Shown: positions 27,401 to 39,817 of the stretch, piece after piece
How positions within the stretch are numbered: the first letter of the stretch is position 1
Layout: each line of letters starts with the position of its first letter
NCBI RefSeq assembly: GCF_000002995.4
Contig: NW_025062478.1
Coordinates: 11,032,001-11,096,000, forward strand
Reading direction: 5' to 3'
From: Brugia malayi
Lineage: Eukaryota; Nematoda; Chromadorea; Rhabditida; Onchocercidae
DNA length: 64,000 nucleotides
Notes under the pieces: generated by a model
What the model was told of the DNA's origin: nothing
The model's database searches: none
The model's input: only the letters and a program-made list of their open reading frames with translations
Program-made: the position numbers and the translations under genes

Positions 27401-30400
27401 GAAGAACGATTAGCGTAGAATTTCAATTAGATGGCAGTTATGATTTGGAGAAAGAAATAATGGATAAAAGGAAAAGTTAAAGTAAGTAAGACTGAAAGGC
27501 ATTAAATTATTTTTTTCTTTCGATTGAATGATAAATGATAAATAAATATGAAAGGAATGTTTAACAGCAAATTCTTTCTAATTTTTTTTATTTTCAATTT
27601 CTTTTTCGATCTTTTTTATTCATTTTAGCTTTTTTTTTTTTTTTTTTTTTTTTCGATATGAAATTTAATGTTTAATATTTAGAGAAACAATCATCAAAAG
27701 TAAATTCAAAAAACTTTAGTCAAAAGTTTGATTTTTTTTTAAACAAACTTTTTATATTTTTTTTTCATTTCTTTGCTCTTTAAACCTATAAAATTATAAA
27801 TAAACCATACAAAAAATTTAAGAGAAAAAATGGTATCTTTTTGTAAACAAAAATTATAGCAAATCAAAAATCAAATATTACTATTTGCAGGTTAAAAATG
27901 AGATAAAATCTTTTAATAATAGAAGGAAATAACGAAATAAATGCAAAATTAATTGCCCTAAAAATATTTGCCTTTCTCCGTGGGTTTCTTTTCTTTTCCA
28001 ATATTATTAGTTACCAATGCAAATCTCATAATTGTAATTGTTCTCGAGTTTTTTCCTCGAGAATCACAATGTATATAATATTTTGCACATCGTTTTTTTT
28101 TCTTTTTTTCAAAACTATTGAAATTGTGACACTAAACTTAAGCAATGTTCAAATCTTTTAAGTTTCTACGAAAAATAAGTGAAATAATCTTTTTAATACT
28201 ACAAATGTATCTTATAAAAGCAAATTAGGTTTTAATATACGCATTAAAATACTATTCAAATGTTTTTCAAAATTTTATGGTTTTATTAAAAGAATACTTT
28301 CTCAAAAAAAGAAAAAAAAAAAAGAAAAGTTGGATTAGAGTTTGTTGTAAAAATAAGCAAATTTATTAAATAAAAGTTAAAATTTTTGCTAAAAAATCGA
28401 TCATAATTTAGAAAGTAATTGTGGTATATCTATTAACATATCAAAATAGCCTTACAGACTATTCGACGATGATAAGACAATCTGATTTATGATAACAGTG
28501 ATTAGTTTACTGTGCGCCAATATGCATTTTAGATGATAATTCAATTTAAATATACTGGTTATGAATGCCTGCAAGGATTGTATGGGATGAATTGATGATT
28601 GCCGACTGGTTTAATTATTCCAATTCATTTCTTGTACAATTAGTCACTGAAATGTCATTTGATCAACAATTTAATCAACAATGATCTTTTATCTCTCATT
28701 TAACCATTACTGATAAGAAAGAGAGAGAGAGAGAGAGTAGAATGGATATTATGATAAAAATGAAAAAAAGAAAACTGTTATCAGAGATATTTGGCCTCAT
28801 ATCCTAATACTTGGCTAGTTAGATCAAAATTTGTCACAAATATTTTCATATAAAATAATGCTGATAAGAGAGAGAGAGAGAGTAGAATGGATATTATGAT
28901 AAAAATGAAAAAAAGAAAACTGTTATCAGAGATATTTGGCCTCATATCCCAATACTTGGCTAGTTAGGCCAAAATTTGTCACAAATATTTTCATATAAAA
29001 TAAATGAATTAAAAAAAGTAGTTGGCAGGAAAGCAAGATTTAAAAATATTATCCTGAAGCTATAAAATTAAAAAAAAAAAAAAAATTTCATTCTTTTTCA
29101 TAGTGCTAAATAATATACAGCTTAATTTTGAAAATATGATAATTTTTATTTAATCGCAGAATTTTTCAAAAAAAAAAAAAAAAAAAAAAATGAATAAATA
29201 AATAAATGATAAATTGGAAAGGAAGATAAAAATTGTCAAAACAGATTTGAAAAGTTTACATTTGATTGCGACTTGATAAATTCACATTAAATTGTAAAGT
29301 AGTATTTGAGGTATTAAAAATACAAAATTAACAATGCACTGCCCTTGAATAAAATTTTAAAAAGCATAAAATTCATAAGATTTATTGTTTGTTAGAAGTA
29401 AAGTATAAAAATTATAAAATCAAACTTTTGACAGTTTATAAAAATGATTGATTTTATTTGATAATTAAAAATATTTGCAAACATTTTTTTTTTTTCTTTA
29501 TGAGCTCAATAATGAATGCAAAAGAATTAAATAAATTGAATATAACCTTCCTTTTTCTCTCCTTTTAATTAGCTTTTAAAAGTTTTTTAGAAATTTGATT
29601 TGAAGAGATGCGATAACTCTGAAAATTTTTTATAAACTAAAAACCGAAGAACAAGCAATTTACTCGTTTCATCTTTCATTTTATTTTCATACTTTTTTCC
29701 ACTACTCTTTTAGCTAAAACTAAAAAATTAATTTTAAACTTGAATTTTAAAATTGATCCCTTTAAGCTTAAACAATAAGACAAATGCTGCACATTCTCTT
29801 TACAACATTATTCACTGCATTATCGTTATCATTATCACATGCTTATCTGTATTTGCTAAGTCTTATTTTTGATAAATGATAATTATCTTTCATTTATATT
29901 TCAACGCTTATTGAACTTACATTCAGTTCTTTTTCCTTTTCCTCCTTTTTAGAGAAATAGGAAAGTGTTAATTAACCTTGTCGAGAATTAATTGAAAAAA
30001 AAAAAACATTTTTTTTTTTTGCATCTAATCTCTCGATTACATTAATTAGAGAGAAAATGATAAAATAAATAACAATGATATTAATTATAACGATAATAAT
30101 AATCTCTTAATTATTGTAATTTTTAAATTTCTGATAAAAAAATCAAAATAGAAAATGTATTGCTTGTTAGACTCTCGAGCAGGATTCAAGCAAAGATTTA
30201 AGCTTTATCATTTCTATTAATTTCTTAATACAATTCACTGTTTAGTATGAAATTTTGATCAAATCTAGCAAAATGATAATTATATTTTCTAATTAAATGT
30301 CAAATAGTATAACTACAAATAATTTTTAAGAAATTTTTATGAATAATTCCAAGTAAACAAGAAAGCTAAAATTATTGAAGCATTATAAAATTTGAAATAA

Positions 30401-31220
30401 ATATTGGGTAAACTATAAATTAAAAGATTCAGGCCATTCAACACAGCACGGTTATTCTCATTTTCGGATATATTTTTAATCGTTTGGATCAATTCTTATA
30501 GCATTTTACCTGTATTTTCATCGTTGTATGTTCATTTTCAAAATTTTATTTCCATTGACCATCACAATTTCATAAAATTTTGCATCAATTTGTTGTAATC
30601 CAAAATTTTTATTACTTTACTTTAGGACAGGTTACTATTATTTTGCATATTTTACATTTAATAGTCAAATTTTAAGTCACATCTAAACTAAGTTTGTTTT
30701 TTTCAATTAATTTTTAGTTCAAAAAAATATTTTCTAAAACTTTTGAATAATCATTGCGCATTTATGTCTGAAAATTTTTATTTTCCAATGTAATTTAATA
30801 AAAACTTAATTTATAGTTTTTAAATTTTAACAGCAAAAAATTTTCAAATCGAAAATTATCAGTGAATAGTGGTAGATGCGGTAATTAAAAAAGAAAGATA
30901 ACAACACTAAAAAGTTTTTTTTAATATGATAAGCAGTTTTTCAGTTATAATTAAGCATAACTGATTCAATAATTTGTTTCAAATACGTTCGTTTTTTTAA
31001 AAGGAAAATTTAAATCAGACTGCAAAACAAATTAATCCAAACTTTTCTTATTAGTATTGAATTTAAATTTCAAATTGATTAATGTCAAAACTTCACTCAG
31101 CTCTTCCCATAAAAGAAATTTATAGAAAGGTATTCTTTTGAATTTTAAAATAAACAAGCAAATAGTTTAGAAAGTTTTTTATCATTGTAATCGTACCTGA
31201 TCTAATCATTTAATTATTAC
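24472..31220. other. gene-poor AT-rich stretch
   Basis: No supported gene is visible. It holds homopolymer and GA tracts, a rare G-run near 25160-25173, a short perfect inverted repeat (TCGATTAA / TTAATCGA) near 26419, and a tandem duplication at 28713-29003. A few short open stretches, such as a plus-strand hydrophobic start near 29785, could not be linked to other exons. Confidence 0.45.
28713..29003. repeat. tandem duplication of about 146 bp
   Basis: Two nearly identical copies start near 28713 and 28862. Each opens with GATAAG and a GA tract and ends around TCACAAATATTTTCATATAA. They differ by a few single-base changes and GA-tract length, so the duplication is recent. No coding frame is conserved. 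Confidence 0.85.
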
Positions 31221-31970
31221 CCAATTGTTACGGTAGAAATTTATTACAGCAATATATCCATCTGTAAATAAAAAAAAAAAAGAAATTTAATTATGTAAAT
31301 GAAAAAAATCTCAAATTAAACAAATTAATTGTAGAGGTATAGTGATAAGGAAAATTTATCATCAGAACAAAGTATTCTTATCATGCTATCATTGTCTTCA
31401 GAAAGCAGAAAAAATTATCATTAAATGGATCAAGAATTGTCACAACAATTGTCACAAAAGCAATTCGAGAAATAAATAAAATTATTTCGCGAAATTAACC
31501 AACAAAAATTTAATCAATATGGTATATCTGTTAGAATGTTTAATTAAAATATCATTGTAAATAGGAATAATTACGAGTTGCTAATTTAATTTGCACTAAG
31601 CAAGAAAAGATGAAATGCTGGAGAATTAATCAAAAATCTAAGCTTTATTTTTTCTTTACATATAAATTTTGCTGATTTACTTCAATTTTGTATTTCAGTC
31701 CAATGTTTTCAGATATTTGAATGATTTGATCAAATATCAGTGATTTAGAAGAAAAAAAAAAATGATTCAAAAGTGATTTTTATGAGCAACAATTTTTGAT
31801 AAGTTAATAAAAATTAAAAAATTGGAATCTCGGACATCAAAATTCTTTTAATTGTAAGAATGGAGAAATGAAAATGAAAAGAAAAAATATGAAATTTTTA
31901 AAGCAAACAGAATAGTATTCGAAATTTCTACCTGTTCACCGTTTATTCCCCATCCTTCTTCAAATTGCAT
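31221..31970 (-). CDS. candidate pair of coding exons, unknown product
   Basis: Two minus-strand stretches look exonic: 31970-31940 (ATG, then QFEEGWGIN, donor G|GTGAAC) and 31261-31221 (after a TTTACAG acceptor, GYIAVINFYRNNW, donor GG|GTAATA). Joined, they keep frame and read MQFEEGWGINDGYIAVINFY. Stronger GTAGAA and other donors nearby give shorter alternatives, and no downstream exon was found. Codon content is better than in the surrounding AT-rich DNA. I do not recognise the family, and this may be a gene start or a chance pairing. Confidence 0.25.
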
Positions 31971-32440
31971 AATTTTATAAAAATTTAATTCCATTCAATT
32001 TCTACCTCATAATTCTATATCTTTATTTTAAGTTTTGAAATTCAGCTATGTCTAGAAAATTTTAATGCTTCAAATTTTAATTAATTCTTGAAAATTGACG
32101 AAAGATTAGAAAAATGGGAAAAGAAATGTAAAAAAAGTTGGGGAAAAATAAGATCAAAGAGAAATATAAGATGCAAAAAAAAAAAAAAAATAAGAAATAG
32201 TATTTACTCGATAAATTGAAAAATAATTATTTGATAGTGAAATTATTAATTTATTTTAACTTTTTTCTTTTCAGAATTTTCAGAACCAATGCAATTTTAC
32301 TGCTGAAATTATCTTTTGTATCAATGAAATCTCTCAAATAATCATAATTCGTTTAGCTAAAATTATATAGCAATTCAACAGATTGCAATACAATTAAATT
32401 TTCAGAATCAAAAAAAAAAAAAAAAATTATTATTGTAGGA

Positions 32441-33600
32441 TTATTTCTTCTTGTCAGTAACTTTGCCATATTCATTCACAAGAACGGATCCAGTTTTTGA
32501 GGTGATACCAACCGGATCTCTCATTATCAGTCTGGTGCTGTAAATAGCATTCATTTTTGTAAAGAATTTATTCAATCTTTTAAATTTTGCAAATTTGCAT
32601 TTAAAAGTGCTCTATAAATAGTTGTGGTACTAAAAAAAAAATTTTTTTTGAATCTAATTAAATAATACTATTTTGGATTTAATTTCAAAAAGCGAAATAG
32701 TTTGTCAAAGATAAATCTTTGATAACATTGAACATTTATATCAGTATTGCCAAAAGTAAATGCAAAATTTCAACCCAATGAAATAAGAAAATTTCATCGA
32801 TAAAAATATTAACTAAAATTTTAGAGAAAGTAAGTGAAACCAATTCAATCGTATTTTTTACTTCATTTATGTTTTATCTCCAAATTTACGTTGAATAAGA
32901 AGTGGTGATTCATTAATTGATTTATTAATAGTTCGTATTAAATATTTCCAATTAGTGATTGATTTTCTTTTTTACCCTTATTTGTCACAGGTGACAAGTT
33001 ATAGTTAATTAACATGAATGTCGCAAATTAATGATTGCTTTTTCTGCAGATCGATTATTGTTAGTTTTCAAACTAATTGTTTATTAACACTTATTTCATA
33101 GATTAACTTATAGATTGCATAAAATTATTATTGTGTTTTAATTTGTTATTAAAACAAAAGAAAGTTTGAAAAAAAAAACGAAAAAGTTGTTGTCAATATT
33201 GAAATTCTCGAAGATGAATGAAATAAAAGGAAGAAATTTTGCAGTGATATATATATATGTGAAGAGAAATGTCAAGGTTAAATGAATATTATTGTTACCT
33301 AATTATTCAGAAATTTCATGGAATTACTAAATTTCATTTCCTTCTTTTTCTTTAAAAAAAAAAAAAAAAAAAAGAAGGAAGGTATGAATAGGAAAAATTT
33401 GTGAATGTCCTAAGAAGGCAACAATATTTGGATGACACATGCTAATGACACAATGAAATTGTCACCTTTAAGGTGATAATTTCATTGGCGATTAAACTAG
33501 AAATATAGAACAATAAGAATAGAATAGGAAAATGTCGAAAATACGTCACAGATGGAACAGAAGGATTAAATCCGACATTCAACGTGTCGTCTGGTATCAT
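32441..33600 (-). CDS. small two-exon gene, 50 aa, unknown function
   Basis: Exon 1 is 33600-33545 and exon 2 is 32537-32441, split by an intron of about 1 kb with a GTATTT donor and a TTTACAG acceptor. The phases match (2 then 1), and TAA ends the frame. The product begins MIPDDTLNVGFNPSVPSV, continues RLIMRDPVGITSKTGSVLV and ends in a basic tail KVTDKKK. It has no signal peptide or membrane segment and no cysteine. A CACATTAG acceptor 14 nt before the ATG could be a trans-splice site. Both exons are clearly GC-richer than their flanks. I do not recognise the protein. It could be a conserved short protein missed by length filters, or part of a longer gene. Confidence 0.55.
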
Positions 33601-33824
33601 ATTAAAAAAATAAGCTAATGTGCTTCATTTATTCTTTGATTTTCCTTGAATATGAAATTTTTGAGAATTCTCTCTGAAAGTATTTTGCAGTAATCTGACA
33701 CAATGTTACTTTACAGCTAGAAAATTTATGATTAATTTATTTGATTTGATTTATAATCAAATATTTTGTATTTTGATTTTTTGATTTTTGACAGTGAAAA
33801 TAACAAAATGGCATTGCAGTTTCG

Positions 33825-33909
<85 letters not shown>
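33825..33909. repeat. (TAA)n microsatellite, about 28 units
   Basis: An uninterrupted AAT/TAA trinucleotide run. Poly-Asn, poly-Tyr and poly-Leu frames through it are simple consequences of the repeat and are not genes. Confidence 0.97.
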
Positions 33910-33910
<1 letters not shown>

Positions 33911-33911
<1 letters not shown>

Positions 33912-36210
33912 TATCAGTTTTGGTAATGAAGAAATCGTTTCTAAATAAGTGCCACAAAATATTAGTGTAGGCAATGTATCTGTTAATGTATCCAAACCCA
34001 GATTTTAATATTTAATAATTTAGAATAATAGATTTAATTTCATATTTTTCAATTTCAGTGAATTATTTTCAATCTATTAGTTAGTAATTAAAATTTTATT
34101 TCAGGAATTGACTTCAAAAATTTAATTTTGTATTCCTACTGAATAGCCACCATATTTAAATTATCATTAACAAGGTATTCCGGAAACGAAAATTCTTCAT
34201 TTCTTCATTTGTCCTAAGTTTTGAAAAAATTTCAAGAAAGCATATTGATAAAGAATCTTTTGGCTTCCAAATCCTTTATTCTTATCATATCATTTTTTTT
34301 TTCTCTTTTAGAAGAATAGAAATTTCTTTACTTTTTTTAGAAATTTCTTTTTCGAAATGCAAATTTCCTTACAAAAAAAAAATCAATTTCCCTTTTTTTT
34401 TTTTTGATCAGTATGGTAGATCTAGTAGTCTCACCATTTGAAAGTTTGAAAAATCAAATGTTTGTATAACTCAGCTAAGTTAATATTACTTTATAATTTT
34501 GATTACTCTCTTCTTCTCTCTGTTAGCATAAAATCGAAAAAACTTGTTGATGAATTCCAGTATATGGAATTGTTTTTCTAGCAGATTACTTCATCCGATC
34601 ATCACTTTACTAAATTCAATTAATTTTATTCGGCACTCAGAGGTGAAATAATATGAACAATTTCATTTTCCAAACAAGCAAAACTATTATGTGTCAAGAA
34701 TTTATTAACAATTTTTAAAATAATGAAGTTAGCGACTGCCATAGAAAGAGGTATTTGTGTAAAAGGGGACCAAAAAATTTTTTTTATTCTTTAAAAATTT
34801 TGGATAGTGCTTTAAAGTGAAAATATTAAAAGTAATTAAAAGTATACAATTGAGACTAACGGCCATTACTTAATTCCATTACTAAACTCCTTTAAATTTA
34901 TTTTTGATATTACAAATTTAAACTTTCTTTTCAAAACATTACTTCCACAATTAATTAATTTGTATTATAAAGTACAGCTGCATGCATAATTGTGCATGTA
35001 ACTATTTGTGCTTTATAAAAACATTGTAAAATTCATTGTTTTTAATTGCACAAAATGAAATATTCTTCAAGCAATGAGTTTTTTTAAACACTAAAATCAT
35101 TTGTTTACAAATATTTTCTTTAACATACATTTCCCTTTGTGAAATATTTTAACTGAAATATGTGGGATATTTAACGAATGACAATTTCAGTTATTTAATT
35201 CTTGTCTGATTCTGACCTCTTATTTTACTCTCGAAGTAATATCGTGAAATTTCATTAATGTGTTAAAACTTTATTAATGCAAAAAATTTCCTTACAATTA
35301 TTAGTAAGTTTTTTGATATTACAAATTTAACAAATAGAAACTTGGAAGTAACAAATCTCAATGAGAAATGTTTGAAAAAAATTATTGATCAAAATTATCG
35401 GATCACTTTGATCTTATTTTTCCTGAAAAATTTACTTAGTATCCATTCAAAACAACTTATATCTTACAAATGACATCTTTTTACTAATTAAAGCAAATAT
35501 ATTTATAAAAAATTTCAAATCAAAGTGCAGATCAGTAAGTCAATCTTTCTAAAATTAATGTTATCAAATTTCTCTCATATTAATGATTTAAACAAAATCA
35601 GTCAAAAGTTCATACAAAAGCTACTTGTGTATCAAAAAAGGACACTTAAGCAGTAAATTTTTTATATCACTAAAAAATTATTGAAATACTTGTTATTAAT
35701 TTTTGTCATGTTTTTTAGCCCATTTTCAATACCATCTAATTAACAATGATATGATGATATTATATGCTTCAATACAAGCCAAATCACTGATAAGCTAATC
35801 AAACACAATGAAATCACAGTTTATTGGTCTATTGACATTTTGATATACAAGAAATCTTTGCTGGCATTTGAAAATACGAAGAAAAAAAATAAAACTTTAA
35901 TAATGGCAATTTTAAATCAAACAATTTAATCATACAATGACAGAATGAAGGAAAAAAAAAATCATTTTAAACTCAAAATCAGAAAAAAAGCAATCATTTT
36001 TTGCTAGCTGTTGAATATGTTTATTTGATCATTTTTTAGCTCATTTATTTACGGTCTTTACATATTTCATTACAATCGATAACAGTTATCAATATTATCA
36101 CATATCAACAAAAAGTATTATTTCCGATACTTTAAAATTTGCTATAATTTTCATAGAAATATACAATAATCAATTGAAGTATTATTTTTCTGTCAAAATT
36201 ATATACTTCA
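33911..36210. other. AT-rich intergenic stretch
   Basis: No supported gene is visible between the small gene at 33.6 kb and the Cys-rich gene. One minus-strand open stretch near 34138-34200 ending MVAIQ and a stop has coding-like composition, but I found no partner exons, so it is not called. Confidence 0.4.
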
Positions 36211-38498
36211 TTAGCAGTTCATAGTTGAGCAGCAAACTTTGTAACCATATCGATGCGACATAACACAATTAGGTGTATCCGGAAATATACAACCGTTAGT
36301 TGTAGAACAATTTAATGGCTTGTTAGTGCCCGGATACACTTTCACCTTACCTGAAAATTTAAAAATATTGATCGTTGATGTGAAATAAACCTCCAAATAT
36401 ATTGGTATCTGATAATTTTGTCACCAATGATTTCTTTTTTTCTAAAACTATTTAATGCTTTGTAAATATTTCAGAAATGAAAATATAAATAACGAACTAA
36501 AATTATTGAGTCACTGCATCATGCAGCATGGAACGATATCATTTTGCAGAATGCAATAGTAAATCAGAAATGAATTTAAGGTAGCAATTAAATTAGTCTC
36601 ATTGGACTCGTTAACAAAATCTCATAAAGCAAACCATAAATATTATTAGCATTGGTACCACAGCAGATGTACTGACCACCATTCTGGGATTCACTGTATT
36701 CGCAAAAATAACCAACCGTACAGGGCCAATATAAACAGTTCTTCACACTACCATTCACGTATTCCACTTCAGCACGTCGATCACGGCATGTCGCTAAATT
36801 TTTTTGCAAAAAATTCACAATCAAAAATCAATAGTGATAGAGGTAAAAGAAGAAAAAAAAGAGAGGAGAGATCACGGATGATCATACCTTTTGGATGTCA
36901 CCAATTGTCATCAATATTATTTCACTTTATTTTTTCCTTCTTTCTTCTTTGAAATAAAATTTGCTTAAAAAATTAGGATTAATATGAAAAAGAACAAAAA
37001 ATAAGTAACAAGTAGTTAAGCTTACCTCTCGAAGTGTCATCATTCATTTGGATCACACACTGACCATTAACACACAAAAGTGACCGATACCACTTATCGA
37101 TACATTGCTCACTATACATACATGCTTCACCCAAGCGAGCAAATGGATAACACTGTCCACTAATGGCTATCTGATTTCCAGGACAGACTAAAAGTCCATA
37201 AACAACAAAGAAACTAGCATTTATTTACAAGGATGTGAACAAAAACTTATCAAAAAAGGTTGATCAATTTCAGACCAATTATAATATATGCCGAAATCAT
37301 CAAGTAGATATATTAATCCAATTTTATTTATTAATAAAATAATTTAACAATTCCAATAGCTAACTCTTAGAACGTGGAATACATTTGCTTCCATCAAAAG
37401 TAAAACCAAATTGACAACGGCAAATTCCATCAGTGCAAAAAGCGCCAATATAAGCACATTGTTGAGTGTAATTACATAGAAAACCATAGGTTACTCTCCG
37501 GTAGCACTGCCCATTTATCGAAATTTGATTTGAAGGACAAAGAATTGGAGCTATAGAAATGTTACGTGAAGATGACGTTAGAAACAAGGTATACTATATA
37601 TCACACAGGTAGATGTACGATATATCTCTCTATTTCTCGATTATCTTCATTGGTTACTCTCTAAAGTAACCAATGAAGATCACAAGACTTATGGTATAAA
37701 GTTTAAATTCCACCTAGCATTTAATATTCATTTAATCTAATAAATCTAGAATTCTAGAAAATCTAGTAAATTGAAGAACCCTACTTGCGATACACGCACG
37801 ACCGTTGTACTGCGAACCATTTGCGCACTGGCATACATGTGAAATGCACATTGCGCCAAATGTACTGCATTGTGCGGTCATCGTACAGTATCCACCGTAT
37901 GACACTGAGTTTGCTGTAGTGGAAATTTGTAGAAGAGCGACAATTTGCATAGTTTGTGAGATGCATGGTTATTGGATTTGTAGAGAGAAGAGTTTCAGGA
38001 AGAATACCTAAGCTATCCAAACAGCAAACTCCCTGGTAACAGTAGTATTCCGGAGAGATATTCTGGCACTGTGTGCTCGATGTACACCGATAACCGTTTA
38101 GCATCGCTGTACCACCTGCTGGACACTGTCCCAGCACAAAACTTGCTCCTCAACAATACCAAAATTATACTTTCATAATATTATTGGTCAATTTAAAATT
38201 GTAAAAATTTATGTCAAAAAGGGTGAAGTTACTGATAAAGATATGATCAATTAATTAATGAAAACTATTTTTTTGATATGCAATTGGAACATAATCTGAA
38301 TAAGTTACAGTGTAATTAGCTTCTAAATATTTAAATATATTTTTAAACTAAATATATTTGTGTATATATTATCATTGACCATATATTTTAAAGATAAGAC
38401 AGCTTGTAACACCTTTTCTTATAGAATTGTAATGACTTTGATACACCTGTTATTATACCTGTCAATAATAACGGAAGAAGTGATGGTAAGAATTGCAT
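36211..38498 (-). CDS. secreted multi-module cysteine-rich protein (EB / lustrin type), 7 exons, 318 aa
   Basis: Minus-strand exons: 38498-38459, 38148-38008, 37913-37785, 37550-37365, 37187-37026, 36793-36635, 36350-36211 (957 nt, TAA stop). Exon 1 begins one base after a CTTTCAG acceptor. Together with exon 2 it encodes a signal peptide, MQFLPSLLPLLLTGASFVLG. Each following exon carries one or about one Cys-rich module: a CPAGG..GVCC unit, then EB-like units (GYCTMTAQCSTFGAMC..CQC, CNYTQQCAYIGAFC..CRC, ACMYSEQC), then two units ending in a CC pair (YICCG, KVCCSTMNC). EB modules are common in secreted and surface proteins of nematodes. Every intron is phase 1, so modules can be added or removed without shifting frame. 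It is likely extracellular; the ligand is unknown. Confidence 0.9.
37643..37680. other. 16-bp perfect inverted repeat in an intron
   Basis: Left arm ATCTTCATTGGTTACT (37643-37658) and right arm AGTAACCAATGAAGAT (37665-37680) flank a 6-nt loop. It lies in the intron between exons 3 and 4 of the Cys-rich gene and could be a small foldback insertion or an RNA hairpin near the splice site. Confidence 0.65.
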
Positions 38499-39370
38499 TC
38501 TGAAAGAGAAATATTGCTAAAATAATTATTGCAGTAAATACAAAATAAAACTCTTTTTATGCATCATTTCATTAGATACTTTTAAAAGTTTCGAACTATT
38601 AACAATGAAAAGGTGAAAATAAAAATTTCTAGCTGCTTTTCTCATTTTAAAAGAGATGAGAATTTACAATGCTATAGAAGAAAAGAATTCAAAAAGTATT
38701 TCATCTGATCTCTTCTACATTTTAACAAAAAATTAAAAAGATAAGCGGCAAAAAAGTGGGAAAAGGAAGAAAAAAAAAGGATTAAAAATCGGAGGTTATT
38801 AACAGCTGTTGTTAGGTTACTTTAAGAAAGTTAGCATAAATAGATTTATATAATCGTATCTTTTAGCTTATAAACATACAATTTCACTCTTTCTTATATT
38901 TCCGGTTTTCAGTTGGTAACTCCTCCTGGTTTTATTTGCTTTTACCTGAAGGTATGTTATTTTCGTTCTATTTGAGCCATACAACAATTAAGAAATATCC
39001 AAAATTGTTTATTCATTGACTCATCCTGATTTTAAGTAAACAGTTGGTTCTTTTTCATTTTTTGTCATCCATTTTTTTTCCGTGAGAAATTCTTCAAGTG
39101 ATTAAATTGATCACAAATATTACTTAAACATTATAAAATGAAATTTCAATTCAATCGTCCATAAGGGTTACAGCCATCTCAGATAATATCTCATATAACC
39201 AAACAATCATTTATAAGTAAATTCAAATCTACTTCTGTCTCTATGACTCTTAGAAATTATGACAAATAAAATTTGTATATGTAGAAATTTAAAAAACAAA
39301 TTGCAACAATTAATGCAATAATTTTTGCCAGAAAAAAAAAAGTAAACAAGTACACTTCTGGCGAATATTC
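38499..39370. other. intergenic region with one isolated mini-exon candidate
   Basis: Mostly AT-rich. On the plus strand a 39-nt stretch at 38913-38951 has a good acceptor (GGTTTTCAG) and donor (AAG|GTATGT) and reads LVTPPGFICFYLK, but I found no neighbouring exons. No other gene is visible. Confidence 0.35.
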
Positions 39371-39817
39371 TTATCTACGCATGAAGCTATCGATATTTAT
39401 GTATTTAACATCAGATGGGAGAGTCTTTTCAACTTGTTTAGAAATTCCGAGAATATTTTCTTCGTAATCATAGCTTCTAATGAGTATTCTGTTCTGTACA
39501 ACTGCAAAATATGAAGCAATTGAATTGGATAAAGCATTTTCAAGCATTTATTTTGTTATCTTGAAATCCCTTTAAATTAATTTCTAAACCATAAATATAC
39601 CTATCCAGCACACATTTTAGCAATAAGCACTCATAATTTCTCCTTGAATTTCAAAAATGAGTCTCTGAAGATGCGCTCTGTCACTTTCAATACATTTCTG
39701 ATGGATATAATCAAGCGATTCTTTCTAAACATCCTAAAAATAAAATTTGCTCAACAGTTTTTATATAGTCAGCTGATCCTGTCTCGCCTTTTCGAGATTC
39801 TCCAAAACATTTATCAT
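39371..39817 (-). CDS. small helical protein gene, probable, about 84 aa
   Basis: The proposed exons are 39817-39788 (MINVLENLEK), 39724-39631 (ESLDYIHQKCIESDRAHLQR and on) and 39501-39371 (VQNRILIRSYDYEENILG to DSFMRR, TAA). Exon 3 follows a good TTTTGCAG acceptor and its phase agrees with the GTGCTT donor of exon 2. The first intron needs a GC donor (AAG|GCGAGA), which is rare, so the N-terminus is uncertain. The residues are charged and heptad-like, which suggests a short coiled-coil subunit of a larger complex. No signal peptide is visible. I cannot name the family. The last two exons are the best-supported part. Confidence 0.5.

Noticed and set aside
28715..28740. Mobile element ends around GA tracts
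   Set aside because: No transposase frame, terminal inverted repeats or target-site duplication seen; tandem duplication explains the structure.
33732..33995. Poly-Asn, poly-Tyr and poly-Leu frames
   Set aside because: Direct result of the (TAA)n microsatellite.
34138..34200. Minus-strand open stretch ending NMVAIQ and a stop
   Set aside because: Looks mildly coding, but a second frame over the same bases is equally open and no adjoining exon was found.
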